From: Verrucomicrobiota bacterium
Lineage (GTDB): Bacteria; Verrucomicrobiota; Verrucomicrobiia; Opitutales; Opitutaceae
NCBI GenBank assembly: GCA_023386835.1
Contig: JAEWIY010000061.1
Coordinates: forward strand, 24,649 to 88,648
Reading direction: 5' to 3'
DNA: 64,000 nt
The position numbers and the translations under genes are program-made. Shown here one piece after another: positions 35,387-44,385 of the stretch. Positions within the stretch are counted from its first letter, which is position 1. Every line of letters starts with the position of its first letter. The notes under the pieces are model-generated. The model did not search any database and was not told the origin of the DNA. It saw only the letters and a program-made list of their open reading frames with translations.

Positions 35387-35602
35387 TCAGACGACCGCGG
35401 CGGCGGTTTCCGCCGTCTCGTATACGATCTTGCCCTCAATGACTTCGCGCAGCGCGATGTCTTCGGGCGCGAGTTTCTCCAGCGACTCCACCAACGGACG
35501 GCTGCCGCGCTTGAGCTGCTTCACGCGGCGGGAGACCACGTTGATCAGGAGGTTGGGGTCGGGAACGACCTTGAGCGCTTCTTTGATGTAATCGTCACGC
35601 AT
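35387..35602 (-). CDS. rpoZ: RNA polymerase omega subunit
   Basis: A 71-residue omega subunit; it stabilises the beta' subunit and aids assembly of the polymerase. Family features seen are the N-terminal NLLINVVSRRVKQL segment, an RGSRPLV loop and the ALREVIEGKIVYE C-terminal helix. The ATG at 35602 starts the product. It precedes smpB by 74 bases on the same strand. Short length makes the family call depend on this core, but the match of order and spacing is good. Confidence 0.9.
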   Translation of the reverse strand: MRDDYIKEALKVVPDPNLLINVVSRRVKQLKRGSRPLVESLEKLAPEDIALREVIEGKIVYETAETAAAVV

Positions 35603-35639
35603 GAGTGAAGGAAGTGGCGGTAGAAACCGGCTAGAGCAT

Positions 35640-35659
35640 GACGCTCCGGAAGGAGCGTC
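35640..35659 (+). promoter_or_regulatory. GNRA-capped hairpin masking the cutA ribosome binding site
   Basis: GACGCTCC (35640-35647) pairs perfectly with GGAGCGTC (35652-35659) around a GGAA tetraloop. The only Shine-Dalgarno before the cutA GTG (35662), AAGGAG at 35650-35655, lies in the loop and 3' arm. If formed, the hairpin would limit translation from that start. Confidence 0.5.
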
Positions 35660-35661
35660 AA

Positions 35662-36030
35662 GTGGTTTTTCCCGTTGCCCCCGCCCGTTTACCGCAAAAA
35701 GCTGGCGGGGTGCTGATTGGCTGGACCACCGTCTCCACTCGCGAACAAGCGGATCAACTTGCCACCGGCCTGGTTGCCGAGCGACTGGCCGCCTGCGTGC
35801 AGATCGACGGGCCCATCCGATCCCATTATCGCTGGGAAGGACAGCCGGAAGTCAGCGAGGAGTACCGGCTGACGATCAAGTTCACGCCCATGCGGCAGGT
35901 CGAGTTGGAGGCCTGGCTTTTTGCGCGGCACCCGTACGAGACGCCGCAATGGCTGGTGGTACGGGTCGAACACACGGCGGAAAAATACTTGTCATGGGTA
36001 CAGGCCAACTGTACTCCCCTGCCCCTTTAA
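35662..36030 (+). CDS. cutA: Divalent cation tolerance protein CutA
   Basis: A small trimeric protein, in bacteria linked to tolerance of copper and other divalent metals, although its exact role is uncertain. 122 residues from the chosen start. Family segments are LIGWTTVSTREQADQLATGLVAERLAACV and the C-terminal HPYETPQWLVV. The GTG at 35662 has AAGGAG six bases upstream. An ATG at 35638 (MTLRKERQ) would add 8 residues but has no Shine-Dalgarno. The small basic protein gene follows 27 bases later on the same strand. Confidence 0.92.
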   Translation: MVFPVAPARLPQKAGGVLIGWTTVSTREQADQLATGLVAERLAACVQIDGPIRSHYRWEGQPEVSEEYRLTIKFTPMRQVELEAWLFARHPYETPQWLVVRVEHTAEKYLSWVQANCTPLPL

Positions 36031-36056
36031 CTCGTCACTCAGCTCCCTTTTTTGCC

Positions 36057-36212
36057 ATGTCGCAGCATAACAGTCTCCAAGGTTCGCGCGGTATCGTCGT
36101 GAAGCGCAATGTGTTGAAGCGTTTCGAGCGCGTCGCGCTCCTCAAGAAGCGTGGCGCCTGGAAAGAGGGCGACCGCGTCGTCGGTCTCCGCAAGACGCTG
36201 CCGGAAGTCTGA
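36057..36212 (+). CDS. PVC-group small basic protein
   Basis: A 51-residue basic protein beginning MSQHNSLQ, with KRNVLKRFERVALLKKRGAWKEG as its core (I quote only its key parts: KRNVLKRFER and LLKKRG) and ending VVGLRKTLPEV. This matches the small basic protein known from Planctomycetes, Verrucomicrobia and Chlamydiae (TIGR04137-type), a signature of that superphylum with a suspected ribosome- or RNA-linked role. The length matches exactly. The upstream gene is cutA, 27 bases away. A strong terminator follows directly, so the message ends here. I am confident of the family; the function is unproven. Confidence 0.93.
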   Translation: MSQHNSLQGSRGIVVKRNVLKRFERVALLKKRGAWKEGDRVVGLRKTLPEV

Positions 36213-36236
36213 TCCGTCAGTATCCTCCACCCTTTT

Positions 36237-36263
36237 AAGCAGGCCTTCGGGCCTGCTTTTTTT
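36237..36263 (+). terminator. Rho-independent terminator with UUCG loop
   Basis: AAGCAGGCC (36237-36245) and GGCCTGCTT (36250-36258) form a perfect 9-bp stem closed by a TTCG tetraloop, followed by a run of seven Ts. It ends the cutA/small basic protein transcript 25 bases after the stop codon. Confidence 0.96.
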
Positions 36264-36291
36264 GCGCCTGCCCCCTCGCTCGTTTCTCTCC

Positions 36292-37221
36292 ATGCGACTG
36301 CTCGATCATCTCCGCCTCTCGTTCATCGGCTTCATCATGGGTTGTGCCGACGTCATTCCCGGAGTCTCCGGTGGCACGATCGCCTTCATCTGCGGCATCT
36401 ACGACCGGTTGCTCGAAGGCATCAAAACCTTCGACCTGACCACGCTGCGCCTCGCCCTAAAGTTCGACCTTAAGGCCGTGTTCGCCCGCGTCCCGGTCCT
36501 CTTCTTCGTGTTTCTCGGAGCAGGGCTGCTCACCGCGGTGTTCACCATGTCCAAGCTGCTGGCGCACCTGATGGAAGCGTATCCGTCGGCCTTGTGGGCA
36601 TTTTTCTTCGGCCTAGTGCTGGGCTCGATCGTGCTGCTGGCGCACCAGACCTGGCGCTGGCGAGCCCAGGATTTCGCCGTCTTCCTCTTGTTCACCGTCG
36701 CCACCTACTGGCTGGTCGGGCTCGAAACCTTTCAGACTCCGGCCACGTTGCCCTTCACTTTCCTGGCCGGTGCCATCGCCATCTGCGCAATGATTCTTCC
36801 GGGCATCTCCGGTTCGTACCTGCTCGTGATCATGGGCAAGTATCAGCAGATCCTCGACGCCGTGAATCAGCGGGACTTCGTGACGCTGGCGGTCTTCTGC
36901 GCCGGCATCGCGGCGGGAATCCTCTCGTTTGTTCGGATCGTCAGCTGGCTGCTGCGCACCTACCGCCACACCACGTTGATCGCCCTGACCGGCGTCATGG
37001 CGGGAGCCCTACGCACGATCTGGCCTTGGAAGGAGACCTTGGCCACCCGCATCAACAGCAAGGGCGTGGAAGTGCCGGTGAGCCAGGCCAACGTCCTGCC
37101 CACTGAACTCAACCAGGTGTGGATTGCGCTGCTTCTGGCCGCGATCGGCGGCGCCGCGGTGATCGTGATCAGCCGCATTGCCGACGCGGAACAGCGCGCC
37201 GCTGGCGTAAAGAACGCCTGA
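36292..37221 (+). CDS. DUF368 family membrane protein, probable polyprenyl-phosphate transporter
   Basis: A 309-residue inner-membrane protein of the DUF368 (PopT) family, which flips undecaprenyl phosphate back across the membrane for reuse in envelope synthesis. The N-terminal signature GFIMGCADVIPGVSGGTIAFICGIYDRLL matches the family; the second signature ILPGISGSYLLVIMGKY is near residue 165. There are about nine hydrophobic segments. The ATG at 36292 is immediately after the terminator of the preceding gene, so it has its own promoter. An upstream in-frame extension to 36151 is basic and looks non-coding. A likely terminator lies at 37235-37261. Confidence 0.92.
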   Translation: MRLLDHLRLSFIGFIMGCADVIPGVSGGTIAFICGIYDRLLEGIKTFDLTTLRLALKFDLKAVFARVPVLFFVFLGAGLLTAVFTMSKLLAHLMEAYPSALWAFFFGLVLGSIVLLAHQTWRWRAQDFAVFLLFTVATYWLVGLETFQTPATLPFTFLAGAIAICAMILPGISGSYLLVIMGKYQQILDAVNQRDFVTLAVFCAGIAAGILSFVRIVSWLLRTYRHTTLIALTGVMAGALRTIWPWKETLATRINSKGVEVPVSQANVLPTELNQVWIALLLAAIGGAAVIVISRIADAEQRAAGVKNA

Positions 37222-37234
37222 GGTGGCGACGAGG

Positions 37235-37261
37235 GCCCTCGCAGAGAATGCGGGGGCTTTT
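37235..37261 (+). terminator. Rho-independent terminator of DUF368 gene
   Basis: GCCCTCGC (37235-37242) pairs with GCGGGGGC (37250-37257), with one T-G wobble, and TTTT follows. It begins 14 bases after the stop codon of the DUF368 gene. Confidence 0.75.
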
Positions 37262-37344
37262 CATTTGTTAGACGGAAGCGGGTAAACGTCTCGCAGCACC
37301 GGGACTGGACGTGCGCCCACAAGCGCGGCACGTTGCGGCCAACC

Positions 37345-38175
<831 letters not shown>

Positions 38176-38177
38176 TC

Positions 38178-39743
38178 ATGCCCTTGCACGGACAACACCT
38201 GATCGCCGGCCGTCCCACTGCCGCGGCGGCGTCCTCCTTCCACGGTATCAATGCCGCAAACCAGGCGGTGCTGGATCCCGGCTTCTCCGAAGCGACTTCC
38301 TCGGAGATCGACGCCGCGGTGCAGGCCGCGTTTTCCGCCTTCGCCGAATTTCGTCCATCGACTGGCGAGCAGCGCGCCGCCTTGCTCGAGGCGATCGCCA
38401 CGGAAATCGAGGCGTTGGGTGACGAGTTGCTCCAGCGCGCCCATGCCGAAACCGGGTTGCCGCTGGCCCGGTTGACCGGTGAACGTGCGCGCACCTGCGC
38501 CCAGTTGCGCCTGTTTGCAGGCGTGGTCCGCGAAGGCTCCTGGGTCGACGCGCGAATCGACCCCGCTCTGCCGGAGCGCAAGCCCCTGCCACGTCCGGAC
38601 GTCCGCCGCCTGTTGCAGCCGATCGGCGTCGTCGCCGTGTTCGGCGCGAGCAACTTCCCCTTGGCTTTCTCTGTCGCGGGGGGGGACACCGCGTCCGCCC
38701 TTGCCACGGGCAACGCGGTGGTCGTTAAAGGCCACCCGGCGCATCCCGGAACCTCCGAGATGGTCGCGACCGCCATCGCGCGGGCCGTCTCCACGACGGG
38801 AGCACCCGCCGGGATTTTCTCGCTGCTCCACGGGCGCCAGCCCGCAACAAGCCTTGAGCTCGTCCGCCATCCCCGGCTTGCCGCCGTCGGATTCACCGGC
38901 TCGCACACCGCCGGTCGCGCCTTGATGGACGTCGCCGCGGCACGGCCGCACCCGATCCCGGTGTTTGCGGAGATGAGCAGCCTCAATCCCGTGGTTCTAC
39001 TCCCGCAGGCGTTGCGCGAACGCACGACACCGCTCGCCCAAGGTCTCACGGGATCGTTCACACTGGGTGTCGGCCAGTTCTGCACCAAACCTGGCCTGGT
39101 CTTCGGCCTCGCCTCGGCCGAGTGGGAAAAGTTCGCGCGTGAAGTCGCGACGGCCGCGAGCGCGGTGCCCGCTGGCGTGATGCTGCACGCGGGCATCTCC
39201 CGGGCGTTTCAGGCCTCCCTTGATGGTTTGAAGGACGTCGAATGGCTCACCCGCGGCCCCGCCTCGATCGCGAGAGTGACGGCCGCGCAATTCCGTCAAC
39301 GTCCCGAACTGGCGCGCGAGTGTTTCGGTCCGTTCACCCTGCTGATCACTGTCGAAAGGCGCGAGGAACTGCTGGAAACGCTCCAGGGAATCGACGGCCA
39401 ACTCACCGCCTGTGTCCACGGAACCGCGTCCGACCTCGCCGAGGCTGCGCCGCTGCTGGCCGTGCTGGCCGATCGCGCCGGCCGCGTGCTCATCAACGGT
39501 TGGCCCACGGGAGTGGAGGTCTGCCCGGCGATGAACCACGGCGGTCCGTATCCGTCGTGTAGTGACGTCCGGTTCACCTCCGTCGGCACGGCCGCGCTGC
39601 AGCGTTTCGTGCGACCGCTGTGTTACCAGGATTTCCCGGCGCACCTGCTGCCGCCCGCCTTGCACGACGAAAATCCCCTCGGACTGCTCCGCCTGGTCGA
39701 CGGGCGTCCGACGCGCGAACCTCTCGCTCCGACGGCGCGATAG
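38178..39743 (+). CDS. 2,5-dioxovalerate (alpha-ketoglutaric semialdehyde) dehydrogenase
   Basis: A 521-residue aldehyde dehydrogenase, last step of the oxidative pentose route, giving 2-oxoglutarate. The characteristic N-terminal block VFGASNFPLAFSVAGGDTASALA and KGHPAHPGTSE match the KGSA subfamily rather than general ALDHs. The catalytic cysteine is in GQFCTKPGL and the general-base glutamate in VFAEMSSLNPVV. The length is also typical. The start is two bases after the dehydratase stop, so translation is coupled. NAD versus NADP use cannot be told. The next gene starts 27 bases downstream. Confidence 0.92.
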   Translation: MPLHGQHLIAGRPTAAAASSFHGINAANQAVLDPGFSEATSSEIDAAVQAAFSAFAEFRPSTGEQRAALLEAIATEIEALGDELLQRAHAETGLPLARLTGERARTCAQLRLFAGVVREGSWVDARIDPALPERKPLPRPDVRRLLQPIGVVAVFGASNFPLAFSVAGGDTASALATGNAVVVKGHPAHPGTSEMVATAIARAVSTTGAPAGIFSLLHGRQPATSLELVRHPRLAAVGFTGSHTAGRALMDVAAARPHPIPVFAEMSSLNPVVLLPQALRERTTPLAQGLTGSFTLGVGQFCTKPGLVFGLASAEWEKFAREVATAASAVPAGVMLHAGISRAFQASLDGLKDVEWLTRGPASIARVTAAQFRQRPELARECFGPFTLLITVERREELLETLQGIDGQLTACVHGTASDLAEAAPLLAVLADRAGRVLINGWPTGVEVCPAMNHGGPYPSCSDVRFTSVGTAALQRFVRPLCYQDFPAHLLPPALHDENPLGLLRLVDGRPTREPLAPTAR

Positions 39744-39770
39744 CCCCTCCCCGCGTCTTCTGCGTCAGCC

Positions 39771-41762
39771 GTGCCTTCAGCCGGCTCAGCACGCCTTCTC
39801 CCCGTGTCTCACCCGGCCTTCCTCGATTCCACCGATCCATCGATCTACTTGCTGCGGACGACTGCTCCGGGTCCAACCGGTCGCCTGCCGATCTCCGCGG
39901 ACGCCCTGCGGCAGGCACCGAGCGGTAACGTTTTTGGACTGACCCAGAACGCCGGCATGGGCTGGAACCCGGCCCGACTGCTCGGGCCCGAGTTTCTCAT
40001 CCTCAGCACGCAAGGAGGCATCCGCGCGCCGGACGGGCAGCCGGTCGCCCTGGGGTATCACACCGGCCACTGGGAAGTGGGGCTGTTGATGGAGGAGGCG
40101 GCGCGCACGTTCGCGGCCGGCGGCGCGATTCCGTTTGCCGCCTACTGCAGCGATCCTTGCGACGGACGGACCAACGGCACCCGCGGCATGCTCGACAGCC
40201 TGCCCTACCGCAACGACGCCGCCGTCGTATTCCGCCGGCTGATACGTTCACTGCCGACTGCGCGCGGGGTGCTTGGGGTGGCCACCTGCGACAAGGGTCT
40301 GCCCGCCATGCTCATGGCGCTGGCCGGCACGTCCAACCTGCCCACCGTGCTGGTCCCTGGCGGTGTGACCTTGCTGGCCGAGGAGGCGGAAGACACGGCC
40401 AAGGTCCAGACCATCGCAGCCCGCTTTGCCCATGGCGAGATCTCCTACGAACAGGCCGTGGAGATGGGTTGCAAGGCCTGCGGCTCTCCCGGCGGTGGCT
40501 GCCAATTTCTCGGCACCGCCGCTTCCACTCAGGTTGTGGCCGAGGCGCTCGGGTTGACGCTGCCGCACGGTGCCCTCAGTCCGTCGGGCGCCTACATCTG
40601 GCGCGACCTCGCCCGGCGCTCCGCGCAAGCCTTGATGGCCCTGTCGAAAGAGGGCGTGACGACGCACGCGCTGCTGAACGAGGACTCGTTGCACAACGCG
40701 ATGGTGGTGCATGCCGCCTTCGGTGGATCGACCAACCTGATCCTGCACGTGCCGGCGATCGCCCACGCGGCCGGACTCACGCGTCCCACGGTCGAGGACT
40801 GGGCGCGCATCAATCGTCAGGTCCCGCGTTTGGTGGACGTGCTGCCGAATGGCCCGACGCACTACGCCACCGTCCAGGTCTTCCTCGCCGGTGGAGTGCC
40901 CGAGGTGATGCTTCACCTGCGTGAACTCGGGCTGCTCCGGCTCGGCGCGCGGACGGTCAGTGGTCGCTCGCTCGGCGAAAACCTTGAGTGGTGGGAACGC
41001 TCCGAACGGCGCCGACGCCTGAAAGACAAACTTCGTGAGCTGGACCGCATCGACCCCGACCGCGTCATCCTCAGCCCCACGCGCGCCCGTGCTACCGGCC
41101 TGACGAGCACCGTTACTTTTCTGACCGGCAACCTCGCGCCCGACGGCGCGCTGGTGAAAAGCACGGCCATCAATCCCGCCCTGCTCGACGCCGACGGCGT
41201 CTTCCTGCATGAAGGCCCGGCGCGTGTGTTTGGATCGGAAGACGCCGCCATCGCCGCGGTGAAATCAAACGGCCCGGACGCCATCCGCGCAGGCGATGTC
41301 ATGGTGCTCGCCGGCATCGGCCCGCGTATCGGCATGCCGGAGACGTATCAGGTCACCTCCGCATTGAAGTACCTCTCCTCCGGTCATCAGGTAGTGCTGC
41401 TCACCGATGGCCGTTTTTCGGGTGTTTCGACAGGCGCCTGCATCGGACACGTCAGCCCCGAAGCGTGGGCGGGCGGACCGATTGGAAAGATTCGCGAGGG
41501 CGATCGCATCCGCATCCGGATTGATACGCGCAAGCTCGAAGGCCGCATTGATGTGATCTCCGTGACCGGGGAAGAACTGGCGGCCCGTCCCTTGGGCGAG
41601 CACCTGGTGCGCCATCCCCATGTGCCGGACGACACCCGGTTATGGGCGGCGCTTCAGGAGGCCTCCGGCGGCAGCTGGGCCGGTTGCGTGTACGATGTCG
41701 ATCGCATCGCCGAGTTGCTGGCGAAGGGTTTGGCCGCCGAACGCGCCGCTGCGTCCGTGTAG
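39771..41762 (+). CDS. D-xylonate/pentonate dehydratase, YjhG/YagF-type (IlvD/Edd family)
   Basis: A 663-residue IlvD/Edd dehydratase. The length and sequence fit the YjhG/YagF subfamily (E. coli YjhG is about 655 residues) better than IlvD. Matching segments are GLTQNAGMGWNP at the N-terminus and Fe-S cysteines within CSDPCDGRTNGT, GVATCDKGLPAM and MGCKACGSPGGGCQFLGT, which bind the [Fe-S] cluster. The start is a GTG at 39771; a second GTG (residue 12) is possible. It should make 2-keto-3-deoxypentonate from a pentonate, the first step of the module. Downstream it is convergent with ctaG, 10 bases apart. Confidence 0.9.
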   Translation: MPSAGSARLLPVSHPAFLDSTDPSIYLLRTTAPGPTGRLPISADALRQAPSGNVFGLTQNAGMGWNPARLLGPEFLILSTQGGIRAPDGQPVALGYHTGHWEVGLLMEEAARTFAAGGAIPFAAYCSDPCDGRTNGTRGMLDSLPYRNDAAVVFRRLIRSLPTARGVLGVATCDKGLPAMLMALAGTSNLPTVLVPGGVTLLAEEAEDTAKVQTIAARFAHGEISYEQAVEMGCKACGSPGGGCQFLGTAASTQVVAEALGLTLPHGALSPSGAYIWRDLARRSAQALMALSKEGVTTHALLNEDSLHNAMVVHAAFGGSTNLILHVPAIAHAAGLTRPTVEDWARINRQVPRLVDVLPNGPTHYATVQVFLAGGVPEVMLHLRELGLLRLGARTVSGRSLGENLEWWERSERRRRLKDKLRELDRIDPDRVILSPTRARATGLTSTVTFLTGNLAPDGALVKSTAINPALLDADGVFLHEGPARVFGSEDAAIAAVKSNGPDAIRAGDVMVLAGIGPRIGMPETYQVTSALKYLSSGHQVVLLTDGRFSGVSTGACIGHVSPEAWAGGPIGKIREGDRIRIRIDTRKLEGRIDVISVTGEELAARPLGEHLVRHPHVPDDTRLWAALQEASGGSWAGCVYDVDRIAELLAKGLAAERAAASV

Positions 41763-41772
41763 TGCTGGCGAA

Positions 41773-42699
41773 CTACGGCGCCGGTGCCACCTGGCGCCGT
41801 GAAGCCGGCGCGGCTGGCGCCCGTCGCTCCAGGGCGCGCATCCAGACCGCGATCAAGGCGAGGCCGGCGAGGAGGTACACGGTGCCCGCCGGCACCCACA
41901 TGACGGCGCCGCCTAGTTGTTGATCCTCCAGCGGCGTCAGCGACCAATCCGGCGCGGTCGCCGCGTACGATGGGTACAACAGCGTGTGCGCAAACGTGAT
42001 CAACGCTCCCAGTAGCCCGCTGTGGATCATCGTGGTGAAAACATACAACGTCGCGACGCCGTAGTGCCGCCGGCCAGTTCGAGTGTGCACCAACGTCCAC
42101 CAGAACAACAACGCCGTGCCGAAGAAACAGACGTGCTGCAGGTGATGCAGTATTTCATTGCGCAGCGTTGCCTCATAAAAAGGCGGAACGTGCCACACCC
42201 ACAGCGCCGCGGCGTGAAGGATCCACGCCACCAGCGGCTGCGCCAGCACGTGCCACAGTCGTGCGAGCCAGCTCTGGCGAAACATGGAGGCGAGTTGACG
42301 CGCATCCGCCCGTCGCAACGCGAAGAGCAACGCCACCACGGGGCGCCCTAACACCAGTAGCGGCGCCGCGATGACCATCAGAAGCTCGTGCTGCGTCATG
42401 TGCGCGGTGAACAGCACCTGTCCCCACGCATGCAGCGGCGAGATCAACGCGATCACCACGCTCACCCAGCCCAGCCAAAAACAGACCTGCTCCCATGGCC
42501 GCAGCCCCCACCCCGGTCGCACGTAGCGGGAGAGCTGTCGGCTTCCGCGCAGATAACCCCAGGCCGTCAACCCGAGCAGGCACAATAACAACGGGTCCAG
42601 CGACCAGGCCCGGGCGAGTTCATCCCACGTCCGCGGAACATCGCCACCGGCTACATCGGCGAGCCATACTCCCGTTCCCTGGTGGAGTGTACGGAACAT
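41773..42699 (-). CDS. ctaG: Cytochrome c oxidase assembly factor CtaG (caa3-type)
   Basis: A polytopic membrane protein of 308 residues of the caa3_CtaG family, thought to help copper insertion into caa3-type oxidases. Family segments are LDPLLLCLLGLTAWGYLRG, HAWGQVLFTAHMTQHELLMV (with histidines), and ILHHLQHVCFFGTALLFWW. About seven membrane helices are predicted. The ATG at 42699 (MFRTLHQG) is preferred over the open frame extending 240 bases upstream, which is not of membrane or family type. The caa3 oxidase operon lies 4 kb away on the other strand, separated by crcB, a peptidase, a porin and a reductase gene, so it is a physically split set. Confidence 0.93.
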   Translation of the reverse strand: MFRTLHQGTGVWLADVAGGDVPRTWDELARAWSLDPLLLCLLGLTAWGYLRGSRQLSRYVRPGWGLRPWEQVCFWLGWVSVVIALISPLHAWGQVLFTAHMTQHELLMVIAAPLLVLGRPVVALLFALRRADARQLASMFRQSWLARLWHVLAQPLVAWILHAAALWVWHVPPFYEATLRNEILHHLQHVCFFGTALLFWWTLVHTRTGRRHYGVATLYVFTTMIHSGLLGALITFAHTLLYPSYAATAPDWSLTPLEDQQLGGAVMWVPAGTVYLLAGLALIAVWMRALERRAPAAPASRRQVAPAP

Positions 42700-42806
42700 C
42701 AGCAACGAACCGTTTCTCGCGCAAAACTCGCGGGAATGCTCAGCATGGTGTCCAAAGACCCCGCCATCTTGCTGTTCCAGGTCGAGCCCGCCCGCGGTTG
42801 TGCATT

Positions 42807-42853
42807 GCGGTCGAGGGGATGAGACGGAGCGACGTTCACCCGCTCTCGACCGC
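42807..42853 (+). repeat. Long inverted repeat in the ctaG-crcB intergenic region
   Basis: GCGGTCGAG (42807-42815) and CTCGACCGC (42845-42853) are perfectly complementary across a 29-base interior, in which GGG and CCC can add pairs. It lies about 134 bases before crcB. I see no match to the fluoride riboswitch, so its nature (attenuator or other RNA element) is open. Nothing else was recognised in 42700-42986. Confidence 0.45.
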
Positions 42854-42986
42854 CACGGTTCACAAACGTTGCGCGGGGCTCGCCCGAAGCTTTTGGCGCC
42901 GTCGCGACATCGTGCCGCCAACGCCCGCTTCCGGCGCATGCCTTGACCCTCCTCACACGGCCGCTAAACCGACCCGCACTCCCGCG

Positions 42987-43385
42987 ATGCGACAATTCCT
43001 CTGGATCGGGCTCGGCAGTGCGTTCGGCGGCATGGCGCGTTACGGCGTCGGCCTCGCGTGTGCCCGCTTCCATGGTGAGTCGTTCCCGTGGAGTACGTGG
43101 CTCGTGAATATCTCCGGATCGCTGCTGATCGGTCTGCTCGCTGGCCTGGAACACGCGGACGGACGTGCGCTCCTGGACGCACCGATGCGTCAGTTCCTGC
43201 TCGTCGGCGTCCTCGGCGGTTTCACGACGTTTTCCTCATTCAGCCTGCAAACGCTCGAACTCGCCCGCGGTGGCGATGTCGTGCGCGCCGGCGCCAATGT
43301 CGTGGGCACCGTCACCTTGTGCCTGCTGGCCGTCGCGCTGGGGCACGGGTTGGCGCAGCTGGCCAACCACGCCCGCGCAGCCTGA
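42987..43385 (+). CDS. crcB: Fluoride exporter CrcB (Fluc channel)
   Basis: A 132-residue dual-topology fluoride channel, working as a homodimer. Family markers are GLGSAFGGMARYG at the start, PWSTWLVNISGSLLIGLLAG in the second helix and GVLGGFTTFSSFSLQTLEL, which lines the pore; three to four membrane segments are present. The ATG at 42987 is chosen because the typical N-terminus begins just there. It is divergent from ctaG over a 287-base intergenic stretch (42700-42986), which contains a long inverted repeat. Confidence 0.95.
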   Translation: MRQFLWIGLGSAFGGMARYGVGLACARFHGESFPWSTWLVNISGSLLIGLLAGLEHADGRALLDAPMRQFLLVGVLGGFTTFSSFSLQTLELARGGDVVRAGANVVGTVTLCLLAVALGHGLAQLANHARAA

Positions 43386-43431
43386 GCGCGCACTCCACCG
43401 ATGACGTGAGACGCCGCGCTTTTGCGCCGCC

Positions 43432-44214
43432 TCAAATGTCCGGTCCGCCGATCGAGAGTCGTGGCAACTCGGCCAAAATCGCGAGCAAAGCCCGGTGCGC
43501 GGCTTCCGCCTGCTCCTCCACCGGACGGCCCCCGGGAGTCTCCAGAATGATTTCGAACGGCGGGGGAGATTGGTCAGGCGAGGGTGAAAGCACGCCGGGA
43601 TAACAATCGCGAATGACTCCGTGTTCGGCGTCAAAACCGTCGATGATCCGATCGGTATTGCGCGGCAGGATACCTTCGGCCGCCTGCAACGCCGGGGCGA
43701 GCAGCTCCTCCGAGGTCACCGCACCGCGCGCGAACGCGTAGAGCCCCGAGCTGTCGCAATCTGCGTGCAGCGAAACCAGCCCGTCGAACCGGCGCAGGCG
43801 CAACTCCGCCTCGAGTGCCTGCACCTCCGGCTGGGCCGAATTTCGCCAGAACTCGCGGTTAAGGTCGAGGCCCGCGGCATTCGTCCGTGAACCCGCCTCG
43901 AAGCCGGTCGGATTGCACACCGGGTAACAAAACAACTCCACCCCGCGCAGGAGTTCAGGTTCGCGCAGCGTCGTCGCGAGCAGACGCTGGATCGCCTCCC
44001 CGCCCGCCGGCTCATCGCCATGCACCAACGCAAAAACCGCCAGCCGGAGAAAACTGAAGCCCGGCGAAACCGCCCCGCGCTGGATGTAACACGGGATCGG
44101 CAGCGCCTCGCCGTGCCTCGTGGGCACCGTCCCCACCGTTCGCACTTCCAATCGCGCCTTTGGTGCGCGCAATGCGTCCAAGGCTCCCAGCAGCTCGGCG
44201 GTCCGGCTTGGCAT
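43432..44214 (-). CDS. M14-family zinc carboxypeptidase/succinylglutamate desuccinylase-like
   Basis: A 260-residue single-domain M14-family metallohydrolase. The first zinc pair is in LVHGDEPAGGEA (H..E), substrate-binding arginine in GLDLNREF, and the third ligand in LVSLHADCDS. The glutamate in FEIILETPGG near the C-terminus is the catalytic base position. Related enzymes are carboxypeptidases and AstE/aspartoacylase. It has no signal peptide and its substrate is unknown. The ATG at 44214 (MPSRTAELLG) starts the domain; the open frame extends upstream but carries basic, non-family residues. It is between crcB and the porin gene. Confidence 0.82.
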   Translation of the reverse strand: MPSRTAELLGALDALRAPKARLEVRTVGTVPTRHGEALPIPCYIQRGAVSPGFSFLRLAVFALVHGDEPAGGEAIQRLLATTLREPELLRGVELFCYPVCNPTGFEAGSRTNAAGLDLNREFWRNSAQPEVQALEAELRLRRFDGLVSLHADCDSSGLYAFARGAVTSEELLAPALQAAEGILPRNTDRIIDGFDAEHGVIRDCYPGVLSPSPDQSPPPFEIILETPGGRPVEEQAEAAHRALLAILAELPRLSIGGPDI

Positions 44215-44385
44215 GAGCGTCGGACGAAAATCAGCCCCGCTCACCTTCGCGCCGCCATTTCCCCGGCGCCTGCCGTCGATGAACCGCCGGCTCAACGAGC
44301 CGGCCATCGAACAGCATCACTGAGACGGCCGCCCCATCAGACGGGACGGCAGGGGCATGGGACAAAACCGTGGGCACTGGACGAA

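Noticed and set aside
42805..42860. Possible fluoride riboswitch upstream of crcB (GGGGATGAGA segment)
   Set aside because: The UGAUGGC-type 3' segment and the pseudoknot partner of the known riboswitch are absent.
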